From positions 7,261,501-7,325,500 of the forward strand of contig NC_134962.1 of assembly GCF_965638725.1 (NCBI RefSeq): a stretch of DNA of 64,000 nt, written 5' to 3'. This DNA is from Aptenodytes patagonicus. Lineage: Eukaryota; Chordata; Aves; Sphenisciformes; Spheniscidae. A program made the position numbers and the translations under genes. Positions 48,391 to 64,000 of the stretch are shown here, in pieces (position 1 is the first letter of the stretch; each line of letters begins with the position of its first letter). The notes under the pieces are model-generated. The model was not told where the DNA came from. It did not search any database and worked only from the letters and a program-made list of their open reading frames with translations.

Positions 48391-51300
48391 TTTCTAGAGG
48401 TTATTAGCTGAGGACAAAAGAAAGACAAAATGTGAGCTCAGGAGCCTCATTCCTTAAGAAAGTGGATTAAAAAAATGACAACAGATCGTCACTTGGGAAA
48501 GACATCTACCAGGCAAGGGAGAGAAACTGGGGGGTTCGATGGACTTGATTCCTTAGCTGTGAAATATATGTATTGTTTTCTTCCTTGCATCTTTTTGAAG
48601 CATTCACTACTACAAAGATAGATAATAGATATTCATTGTTCTTGACAGCTTTGCCTGAACAGAATCAGAAAGGTCTGGTTAAAAATTACTCAGTGACATG
48701 TCCAGGAAATTATGCAAACTTAATGGAAAAATGCTTTTAAAAGACTTGATCTTTTTCCATCCCAGAGGTGACTGCAGTTCATCTATAAGGAGTTCCAGAT
48801 TACATATAGTTAATTATACAATGTTGGGGTCCTCTGGGATGAATTTGCTTTCCTTAGAAAGTTTAGGGGGGATTTGAAGGAGGACTTCTAACCCAGCTCT
48901 TGCAGTGCTGTGTGTTTCCCATGCATTGGCTGATCATCTTCAGTGATATTGTCTTGTTTGGCCCTCGATGGTAAACGCGTGGTTTCCAGGATACTTTCTG
49001 TGGGCATGGTTTGTAAAGTACCACTTACAAATAATAGTGAAAAGTGCTATTTGTGAGCAATTATTAATCCAAACCTTTTGGATTAATGGACAAGCCTTGC
49101 AGGACACATAGGGAATGTGTTTTACCCTTCATGCTGCTGGCACAATTTTCTTATTAAGAAAAGATGGAAGATGGAAAAATTAATTTAATGCTTCTGTACT
49201 GCAGTAGTGATGTATGCACAGCACAGAGGAACAGTGCAAATGTGGCATCAAGCTTTATAGAGGGTCGAGAGTGCTGAAAAATAAGGATGTATCTAACATG
49301 ACCTTAGTATTTCATTCAAACTTCAGGGTTTGGGTTGGTTTTTTTTTTCCTTATCCATATATGATACTTCAACAGGCATATTTGGAGGAGTCTAGTATCA
49401 ACATCTGGGGAATGACTGCTTATGTATGGCTGTCTCTTGCAAAAAAACAAAATAAACAAAAAATAACAAAGCAAAACATTGTAATCCCCACTGTTTTTCT
49501 TGTGATTTCTGTGACAAGAGCAGTTTTAAACATTTATAGGGACACACTAACAGAAAGCTCAAACTTAAAATCATTTAAACTATGTTTTAAATACCTGACC
49601 AAGGAGAAAAATGCTTTTTTGTTAGGATTCCATTTTAGAGAGATGCAGGAGAAGCACTAGTTAGGCTTGCTGGAGGCAAATAAACCTTGGAAGGAAGTCT
49701 TGCATTGCTTTGCTTTGATTAAAAATCATCACAATATTTAACCAGATTAATCAGTTCCCATCTGCTACAAAGGTTAGGCTACTCATACTTTATGTTTAGC
49801 TCTAAATATGTTGCTAACTTTTAGCTGAAAATTATTACACCAACTAATGAAGTTGGAGATAAATTAAAAAAACAAAACCAAGCATCCTTCCTTCTAAAAT
49901 TGTCTATTAAGCTTTACTTCCAGACCACTTTAGGTAATGGTACAAATACAAGAGGAAGTGAAATTTGGTCCTGAATCCTCAAGCAGGCAACCAAAAGACA
50001 CAGGTACAGTAAAAGACTTACTATTCAAGCTGCCTGAATAGTTGGGTAAGTTACATAGTACTATTTCCATTCTCTGATTGAAAGACTCATGTACTCATTT
50101 TCTAACCCACTACCAGTTGTGAACTGCAAATATTAGACTGAATAGACACTTGATGTTAAATATTTTGCAGATTTAAGCTACATAAATTACATGCAATCCC
50201 TAAGTTAGCCCCACAATTTGTAGAAGAAAATGTACATTGAGATTATAATATTTGCTATCCAAATGATCTATTAACCAAAATATTAAGTTGAGAAAATTAC
50301 ACATTGGTTTTCAAAGATGTGCGCTTTCGGGAAAACAGCAGAAACAAGGTTTGAGATACTGTCTTCTGCCTCTGAAAGACTGAAGTAAAATTTAGACACT
50401 TTGAGGTACTTTTGCAGATTCACAGTCACAAATAATTTCTGGAAAGGTCAAATTTTTAGAGGAAATTTCTAGAAGGACTGGGGTCAAATTTTCTCTTCTC
50501 CCTCTACCCCTGCTGATCTCTAGCAAAACAAATGAAAAAGAAAGGAGAAAATAAAAGGAAATGGATGGAAAGTGGAAATGTTGAAATTACATGAAATTAC
50601 AACAAAACAAATGTCAAGATTTTTCTTTGGAAGTTCGTTCTTCAGAAATTAGCCAGCATTTAATCATAAAGTCTGTAGACAAAACAAACCTCTCTATTTT
50701 TCTCAAAGACAGGATTCATTTGGCCTAAGACCATTTCTTTCTTTGAAATGGAAAGTACACTTTTGGGGGTTGATCCCCAAATAGTGTTGTTCCTTTAAAC
50801 CTTTTCTTTGTTTAATTCATTTTAAAGAAATCATTTATTCACTCAGCTTTGCTCTTTTAGGCCTCTCCATATGGAGCTTTCCTGTGGTTGTTGCACTACT
50901 ATGCCATCCCAACTTGCCTCGACACCAGCCCCTGCAAGCAGCTTGACCGCTGCAGAAAGGTTAAAAATCCTGTTGGAGGAGCAGAGAATAGTTGTTGGAA
51001 GCCATATACTGGGGAGAAGTAGTAAAAAAAATGCCATGGCACATTTCGGTCCCAGTTGCCAAGGTGTTTCTAGAAATTTGGAGGGCTGTGCCCAGCTTTG
51101 GAGATTTGCTCTTATGATATTTATTCTAAAACGAGAGGAGAGAAACCAGCTACTTGAAGGTACCATACTGTGATTTTTATGTTTCCCAATAGTGTGTGAA
51201 TGTAGCAGGACCATCTGATATGACCCATGCTGCAAAGAGGCTGGAAACTAGTCTGAGCAGCAAACAGATGCAATGAAAGTTGGTAAGTTAAAAAACGAAA

Positions 51301-52454
51301 CCTACAATATAAAAAAAAAACCCAACAGGTTTTTTTCTTCTGTTAAAGTTGGCACATCTCAATAGATGGCACTAAAAATCCTAATGCAAAGCCATTCCCC
51401 ATGGGCTCCTCCCTGAATATCATCACAAGTCTTCCAGTCAATCCACTCCCTTTAAATACCAAACAAGCAATACAACCAATGGACAGTCTCTTAATTCACT
51501 ATCTTAGACACTTCTTTTAATGCAAATTATTCCCTCAGCAATGCTATTTTTAGTTTTTCATTGGCCCTTGCTATGAAAACCGCTCAGTGAGAAATTTATC
51601 TGGGACAAATTCTCCTGAGGGGAGGTAATCTGTATACCTCGATTGATGTCAAAGAAGATGCACTAAATTACACCACTTCACGATCTAATTTCTCTGTGGT
51701 TTCCTTGACACCAAATTAGCAAACTATATCCGCACAATGTATTCAACAGTTTAAGCTAAATTGACTACCAGCAGATTGCTGGAGCCTTTGCAAACTCCAT
51801 CCTGAGTTCACTGTAACCACCTTGCTCAGTGAAATGGGTTCTGAAGCTCAGAGCAAGTAACAAACCGTGTTCCTTCCCCTTCCCTCCTGCTAAAAGGGAA
51901 AGATTTTCCTGCTAGGCTATTTTTCTGGTTTTCTGACCGTGTCATCTGATTTTATTCCATCTGGGCAAAAATCACACTTCTTGCCTCATTAAAATGCAAT
52001 TGAAAAATCTAAGTTCATTGCATAGGTCAGTGCAGCGCTTCGCAAAATTATTTATTTCATAAAATTGCACAAATGTATCAGGTAAATTAGTTGAAAACAT
52101 GAAAAGAACAGTTTGGGGTTTTTTCCTAGACATGAACTGAAATGCAATAGTAAAAAAATAATTAAATTTTACTTTATAACAAGTTATACAGCTGCAAGTA
52201 CCTGCTATAAAGGCAGTTAATGTATGTAAGTTGATTTTACGGTCTTAATCCACCAAAGCCTTGTTTTTACAAGAGGGTTAAACATGTAAATTAGAGAGAC
52301 ATTTACTGGCAATATTTTGAATAAAAATAAACACAAGAAATATTAAACTATTTCTGGATAGCCCAGCCAAGATTAATGATGAAATTTACTGGCCTATTGA
52401 TGTTGCAAACAATTGACTCCTACCTAGGATCTATGAAGGAGTAAAAAGAATGTA

Positions 52455-52520
52455 CAGGGCCAAATTTTGCTCTCACTTTTACACTGATGTAAATCCAGAC
52501 TAAGTCTATTGGACTCAGTG
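52455..52520. repeat. Decayed ancient amniote repeat (candidate)
   Basis: The words 'gccaaattttgctctcac', 'ttacactgatgtaaatcca' and 'gtctattggactcagtg' match, in order, an old interspersed palindromic repeat I recall as common in turtle and crocodilian DNA ('gattctgctctcagttacac', 'gtaaatccggagtaactcc'). Classification is from memory and tentative. Confidence 0.5.
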
Positions 52521-52525
52521 TATAT

Positions 52526-52548
52526 ATTCCACAGTATAACTGTGGAAT
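52526..52548. repeat. Perfect inverted repeat, 10-bp arms
   Basis: The arms ATTCCACAGT and ACTGTGGAAT are separated by ATA. It lies immediately beside the candidate ancient repeat, so it may be part of it. Confidence 0.8.
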
Positions 52549-53154
52549 GTTTCCAGACATCCACCAAAGAGCAACGGCAGAAACACGCTGCTGTAAGGAG
52601 CCGCAGAATCTGGCCGTAGGCATTTCAAACCCTGATTTGCACGTTGTTCTTGGGCCTGAAGTGTGCTCAGGTTTGCAGTACTGGCCAAATAGAATGTCTG
52701 ACTACGTAAGAAATGCTGAATAAAGACCTCAAATGCCAATGCTGTCAGCATATCTGAACAGTTTTACCTTTACACACATGCAGACATCCTGCTGACTTCA
52801 TTTTCTTACACCTCTAAAATTCACACAGAATTTTAAAATTCTGTTTCCTAAGATGGCCATCAAAACACAAATTTATTATAGCAGAGTGTCAGGGTAATTA
52901 AAGCAGCCCAACAAATATAAGCAGGCAATTGTTTTTCATTGGTTTCTCTGTTCTGCTGCTGCAGAAAGTTTAAAAAAATACTTGGAATGGAATGACGAGA
53001 GATACATTAAGAATAGGCAAACATACAGAAAAAGCTTACTTAAAAAGCCAAGCAAGGTTGGCTTTTAGATTAAAATAAAGCAAGGAAAATCTAGGCTTGA
53101 TTCTGCATCTGTCTGAATTAAATAGCAAAAACTTTTATTCATTTTAGTCATTCC

Positions 53155-53176
53155 AGCCATATGCATATGTATGGCT
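53155..53176. repeat. Inverted repeat around CATATGCATATG
   Basis: The arms AGCCATA and TATGGCT flank TGCATATG. The interior contains CATATG E-box and ATGCATAT POU-like words, so it could bind bHLH or POU factors (inference). Confidence 0.6.
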
Positions 53177-56100
53177 GAAGATTTTATTATATTCCTATAG
53201 AATCTCTTTACATTTTATGCCTAAATAAATGAAGTGAAATTTACTTTATAAAATATTTATGGAATCTTCTTAAGAACCATTAAGCTCATTAGCCAGGTGA
53301 ATTCGTTTTGGATTTGGCCAACAAACTGTGTAACTAGCTGAAAGCCACAGGGCCAGCTGTCTAAAAGACAAGTTAGTCTGTACGGGAGCCAACAGCCAGA
53401 TGGAGACGACAGCCAACTCAGGAAACACAATATTTAGCCTGAAAGAATGTCAAAAGACGGTAAAAAGTCTGACCGCTGAGCTCCATAAACACCGGTTTGA
53501 ATCATCATCAGTATTCTGCCTTTGAATCTGGCCTTTCTGCCTCCCTCTCCCCCCACCGCTCCCGCACCGGTTCACCTCGCGCGTCCTCATTAGGATGAGT
53601 TCAGCAAAAAGCCAAGTAGAGCAGCACCGGAGTGGGGTTTAATCCTAGGAGGAGGCTGATGGGTGCTCAACCGGCTCACTACAAAACCGTGTTACATATT
53701 CAGCAAACAGAAATCTTGGCTTGACAGAAGGGAAATATAATTAGGATAAAGAAAAAAGAAAAGGAGAGGAAGGAGGGCTCCTGTTACTGAGGGGTTAGGA
53801 GAACTCATAAGGCCTCTAGACACAAGCAAGAAGCTCAAAAGCAGGAGAGGAAGTCTGAGGCAGATTATTTCTCCCTTTTGTAAGGCAAATGACTAATTAT
53901 ACAAAGCAAGATGTTTTCTTCCAAAGAGATTTGAAAGGTATCATGCAATATTGATACAGAAATTGTATTTAATGCAGGTTTATAAGCCAAGAGGTAAAAG
54001 AAAATGTAAATGTAAACATGGTGTTTTCTCCTTATTCTCCCTGTGGCTCTTCCCTTTGTCAGAAAAACGCCTAGCACGCCTGCTTCAGTGCAGAAAGCTC
54101 CCTGTGAAAGGGCAAAATACTTCCAACTGGAGATGGTTTTAGGCTTTCACAGTATGTGTCCAGAAAGGGAAAGAAACAGTGAGTTTATTCTAACTGAATT
54201 TCCATTCTTGAGCATTGTTGCTATTTATTTTACTCATTTTTCTTTCAAAGGAAGAAAAAAAAAAAAATCCCTGTTAGCGGTAGCTGGATCAATACTAAGA
54301 AATTCTTTGTTGGATAAAATAAGAACGATCATTAACCTTGCTGCTTATGAATTAAATGCAAACTTCACTTTTCTACTTGTCTTTCCCACAGCATCCCCAG
54401 AAAACTTCCCTCATTTTGTTCAGCAATTAAAACCCAGCACAACCACCCAAACAAACGCTGTTACTAAAAACCTTTAAGCTCTCTTCCCACTGCATGGGTG
54501 GGAAAAAAAGGAGGAGGTATTTCGTGATATGGTTCAGGTATTTTGGTGACAGGGGCTCTTCAGCCTGTTTACTTAGGCGTGGATTTGAGGCTGGATTATG
54601 TATATTATTTATAGATCCGATCTCTCTGGGAGCATCACGTGAACAAAGTTCACGGTCGTGCCAGCGGCTCCGCACCAGTCGATGTGTGGGCTCTTCGTGG
54701 CCAAGATCAGGCCCTGCCTTCTCCATGCAACTGGCTGCAGGATCAGCCGTAACAGCCCAGTTATCAGCTTGGAAACTATTGATAGCAGGCTCTGGTCTCC
54801 ATTTAAGGGCTTGATCCATCGCTTCCAAGAATTTGTTTTAACTGCCACCATTACTCTCTGAATTGTGATTGGGGGCCATGTCTGTGCAGTCAAAAAAGAC
54901 TTTATCTACCGCATCGAGTGTGATGCTTTACTTTTGAATGTCCGAGAATGCTAACTTTACTGTAGGTTATATTAATTTTACTTCCAGGAAGAATTCAATT
55001 TTTATTTTCAGTTCAGCTCTTTCCCCCCCCCCCAAATGCACTTTCCCTGATGGCCTCTATTTTGCTTTTCTTTTCCCAGAGCAGAGGAAATTTATTAGGA
55101 TTTCCTCTGTGCTCGTAGGACTTGGCTGTTAAATCGTGATTGCTGTGTAGAATTTTGCTCGTACTGTTATTCTGCTGCCTTCTCTCCATCCTGCAAATGG
55201 CTTCTTGCTAAGGAAAAGTTCTAATAGTCTTATTCATCTCTTGAAGTCATATTGTTAATAAATGTCATCTGAAATCTCAATACCGGTTACCCTTCGGGGA
55301 AAAGAATACTTTACTGAAACATAGTGCCTTCCAGTTCCAAGCATGGAGTACAATTTCTGATTGAGCTGCTGCTGGTTTCCACACGGGAGGGAGCTCCACC
55401 GTCCTCCGGTGTGTACCAGCTGCTGCAGACAAGGGCCAGTGCTGCTGTGCAGCCTCTGCTCAGTCCCGTCCCTCCAGCTCTATAAAAGTTGCTAATTTTA
55501 CTGAGCTATAGTCAAGCCAGAAACACACCAGAGTCAGCAGTGCTCTAGAATATGTTTTAGACATGGAAAAGAAAATGATGAAATGATGAAAAGGGTTTGT
55601 CCATACCCTTTTGTAAATAAGAAAAAATGTCCGAAGTCAAAGGCACGGGAATAGGAGCCCTGGTGTCTGGGATTTTCCCCTCGCCAACACCGCAATTCAA
55701 AAGGTCTTTCAAATAACAAAGGAGTTTCAGACCGTGAACCACCTACAAGCGTGTGCCTAGCATAAATGCGGGCAAAATACAGGGGCAGAATCTGCTCCCT
55801 TCTTCACATTGTCTTTATTAGCAGCCTCATTTAATTGGACTTCTTTCAGATTAGGATACCACTGAGGTAAAAATTTAATGCCATCTGCCAAAACGTTTTT
55901 GGAAATTGTTGACATTTCTGAAAATATAATTCACGCTGCGGGGCAGGGTCCACTTCAGTCTCCTTTTGCTGATGAGAAGTATGATGTTAAACATTAACGT
56001 ATGTCTTATTTGTGCAGACTGACAGGTAGTTCTAAGAGAATTTTTGTTATATTTTCTGATTTTTCCAGGCTCGATTGTATGAGATGAGCGCTTAGCTTTT

Positions 56101-58962
56101 GCAGACTGTGATCTCAAAAGAAGGTTTATAACTGCATGCAAAATGTGTGTGCAAATTTGTTCCTAACTTGCAGTTAACTTTATCTCAACTGAGCTCTGAA
56201 ATTAAGTAGCTGTGTTCACAAATGGCTGTAATTAGTTAGCTGCCTACTTACTTACTAATTTGTTCACACAGCTAAAGTAACCTGCCTGCAGAGAAATGTA
56301 TGCACAACTCTGGGAGAACAGGAGTGAGAGGTGCTTCTCATCTTGACTTTGCGCTTCTGCGTCTGCTCTGTGCCAAACAGGTCCTTAGATATTCAAGTGA
56401 GAGAATTGGAACGGGAAAATGGGGTTTTCCCAGGCCAGACTTAAAAGGTGCCCGCACCTGCAGACAAGGAAATAGGAAAGTCAACTTTTGAAAAATCTGA
56501 TTCAGCTTATACCTTGTCTTGCTGATCAGTTGGGTCTTTGATGTTACTTTCCTTTTTTTCTGTTTCTTCATCTGAGTTTTGGCTATTTTCTTGTTTTTCC
56601 TTTTTTTGCCCACTCTAGAGACACTTGATGTCATTGTCCGCAATGAAATGAAATTAAAACAACTTGTCTGAAATCATTATAATGTTTTTAATCTCTGACA
56701 AATGAGTGATCTTTCAAAATTGTCAGCAGTTTCAAATTTCAATCTAAATTCATGTGCATGATACAAATATGTTTGCTGTTATTTGTGCAGTGTTAAAAGG
56801 CTACTCAGCAGCATGAGGTACAGAAGGGTTTTTAAGCACGAGATGTTGAAATAGTGTGGAATTATTTATACATTTGTATTTATTTACAAAATATTGTGGC
56901 ATATTCCTGTTTTCATACAGCTTTGTTTTGCAAGAGTCCCCCAGACAGGTGTTCCTATGCATTGCCATAAATCTTTTAATCTGCAGATCCAATTTCTACG
57001 AAAGGGACAAAGTTGTGCTGCAAGTATTTGCTTTATTTCTTGTTTCTTTTCCTTGCTTACAGCAAGTGGTACTTCTCAGCTTGACTCTTCCATCTGTCTT
57101 TGTTGGTGTCACTGAATAAGAGGATATTCATGCATTCCTAGAAAACAGTAAAATTTCTTTTTGTCCCTTGTCTGACCAATGGGATATTGTTTAAAATTTG
57201 AGTCTGGCCTTCTGAATTTTAGGGAGTATTGTATTTGTTGCTAGCTAAGAGGACTTTTGGCTGCTTTATGGCTTCTCAAAGACTTTGCTGAGTTCTGCAG
57301 TCTTAATGCTTCACCCTCAGTTTGCCACATCGACTGAAAAACAGTCCCAGCTCACATTAGCCTGCAGAAAGGCTTGCTGTTCAGTACAGAGTGGGTTTTG
57401 ATGCTTTTTATTCCTCCTCTTAGTTTCCTGTTGCTTCTTTAATTTCTTTTGTCTGTTAGTGTCCAGATTTATGGCCAGCATTCGTTAGTGCGTGGAGCTG
57501 AGGTGCTGTGTGAGCTGTCTGTATCCCAGGCCTCTTCCTCTACAGAATGGGAGGCAGCAAGATGTGCTGGCGTTCACAGCTCCAAACCAGACCAGCACCT
57601 TTCCCAGCTGGGTTTGAAAGGTAGAAAAGCTGCACCCAGGTAGAGATGGCTCTGGACAAGAAGTTAATGAAGGCTGCTGGTGGTTAATGGTTGATGTGGG
57701 ACATATTTGTTGCAAAGCTGTTATAGGCACAAAAAAAATGTTGTATTGAAAGGGTTCTAAAAATCATATGCTCAATAACTATTGGCACTGTGTTGTTGTT
57801 TGGATGGAAATCTGTTTAGCCAATTCTGCTTCTGGGAGCACCCTGTCATTTCTACCAGTCCCTGAAGAGGGCTTAGGTTTCACCATGAGACTATTTCAAT
57901 GGGACCAGGTGGTGCAGGAAAGATCTTCTCTTGAAGCCACCAGCAGCACCAAACCAGTCACCTTTTCAATAATCTTGAAATACATGGGAGTACTAAGCTA
58001 AGGTACCTGCTCACTCTTCCAATCCTTTCAGCACACATCAAAAAAAGAGACTAATACTAGACAGAGGTGTCTAATCAAAACATTACCAGAAGCTGCCATT
58101 TGGCAGCACCACGAGGTGGTACCTGGCAACATTAATCCTCGAAGAGCAGTCAGTTAAAGTCCTATCAGTGATCTAGTTGTCTGAGTGATTGGCTTTGAGG
58201 AGGGCTGCTTCCCTCCTGGCTGCATAACGGGGAATCAATGGCAGCGTGCACAGGGTCGGGGTGTCATGCCCAAACGCAAGCTGCAAATACACGCACAGGA
58301 GGTCGGTGCCCTGGGAGACTCCTCCAGGTTTAGACGCTGCCTTTCAACCAGGCTGCAGTTCTTTCCCCCTCCTCCTTTTGAAAATAGAGGACGTTGCAAT
58401 GTTTCGTTGCTTTCCCTTTGGCTTTGTAGCTGCTTAAAAAGTTGCCTGGGAAGACAAGCATGTGTGTGTGCGGAGGGGGCAATTCCAAGAGGAGGGTCTC
58501 TAGTAATGAGGCGTCGTATCTGCCCAGCTAGGTGAGAGCTGGGCAGGTTTGTTATGACATAACTCTTCGGGGGGGTTGGGGAAAAGACTGTGGCGGGGGG
58601 GGAGAACTGGCGTCTGCAGCACCCCGTCAGTGATATCAGACACAGGATCTGGCAGCTTTGGGGTAAGCTACCACCTCTCTACTCCACCACTCAGAGCATC
58701 CTGGATCTCCAGCTCGAAGGGGAGAGCGAGCCAGCAGCGGCAATCATGGCAACGTCAAATGGTTTTATTTCTTCATGACCTCTCTCTTCTCCTCTCTCAT
58801 CAATAATTCACCCGAGGGCTTTTTTTTCCCCCACCCCCCCTCCTTCTCACTCTCTTTTTTGATGTGGGGAGAGGGGAGAAAAGGGGGCACCGGAAAGTGT
58901 TTATTTTGTCGGGCAGCTTTTTGCGGCGTGTCTTAAAAGAGCTCGCGAAAGGACCCGGGTAA

Positions 58963-64000
<5,038 letters not shown>

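Larger units (their letters stand above)
48391..58449. other. Intergenic DNA upstream of CBLN4, no supported gene
   Basis: About 10 kb with few repeats. Open frames, including one of 148 codons at 49214-49660, are compositionally biased and match no family I know. It includes inverted repeats at 52526-52548 and 53155-53176 and an ancient-repeat-like block at about 52455-52520. It may hold regulatory elements for CBLN4, which sequence inspection alone cannot show. Confidence 0.5.

Noticed and set aside
49214-49660. 148-codon ATG-started open frame, longest in the intergenic region
   Set aside because: Lys/Asn-rich in its middle, no recognisable domain, no flanking promoter or splice context. 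Length is plausible by chance in AT-rich DNA with poly-A/poly-T stretches.
50843-51235. 130-codon minus and 100-codon plus overlapping frames
   Set aside because: No similarity to known proteins or repeats. Overlap on both strands suggests chance.
55480-55487. TATAAAA box-like sequence
   Set aside because: Lies 3.8 kb upstream of CBLN4 exon 1 in AT-rich DNA with no downstream exon; the CpG-island promoter explains CBLN4 better.

Overview
The window is nuclear DNA of a sauropsid vertebrate, most likely a bird. Coding sequence is sparse, split by GT-AG introns, and embedded in AT-rich non-coding DNA. Interspersed repeats are few, and those I recognise include CR1 LINE 3' ends, one with the typical avian 3' sequence. 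I found no tRNA or rRNA genes, CRISPR arrays or prokaryotic features.

Positions 1-12586 hold no exon I can support. They contain an old antisense CR1 LINE copy (about 5590-6310), a poly-A tract and simple repeats. Positions 12587-41252 (+) carry sixteen phase-consistent exons that join into one 726-residue open frame ending in a stop. In order it encodes a short helical segment, two tandem pleckstrin homology (PH) domains split across exons, a short proline-rich linker (FH1-like), and a complete formin homology 2 (FH2) actin-assembly domain. This is a pleckstrin homology domain-containing formin (PHCF), a subtype reported from many vertebrates but missing from placental mammals, with only defunct fragments in human. 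Its 5' end (first exon and promoter) was not located.

Positions 41253-58450 are intergenic: the formin 3' UTR with poly-A signals, a young-type CR1 fragment at 48242-48390, several perfect inverted repeats, and otherwise unannotated AT-rich DNA that may hold regulatory sequence. A CpG-rich block (about 58450-60240) contains exon 1 of a cerebellin gene best matching CBLN4. Exon 2 is at 61331-61447, and the last exon lies beyond the right edge. Intron 2 carries a decayed palindromic ancient repeat near 63423.

The two genes are on the same strand, with 18 kb between the formin stop and the CBLN4 start. They have no evident shared pathway: one is a cytosolic, probably membrane-recruited actin regulator and the other a secreted C1q-family synaptic organiser. 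The most notable content is the intact formin and its linkage to CBLN4, which predicts where relics of the lost gene might be sought in placental mammals.
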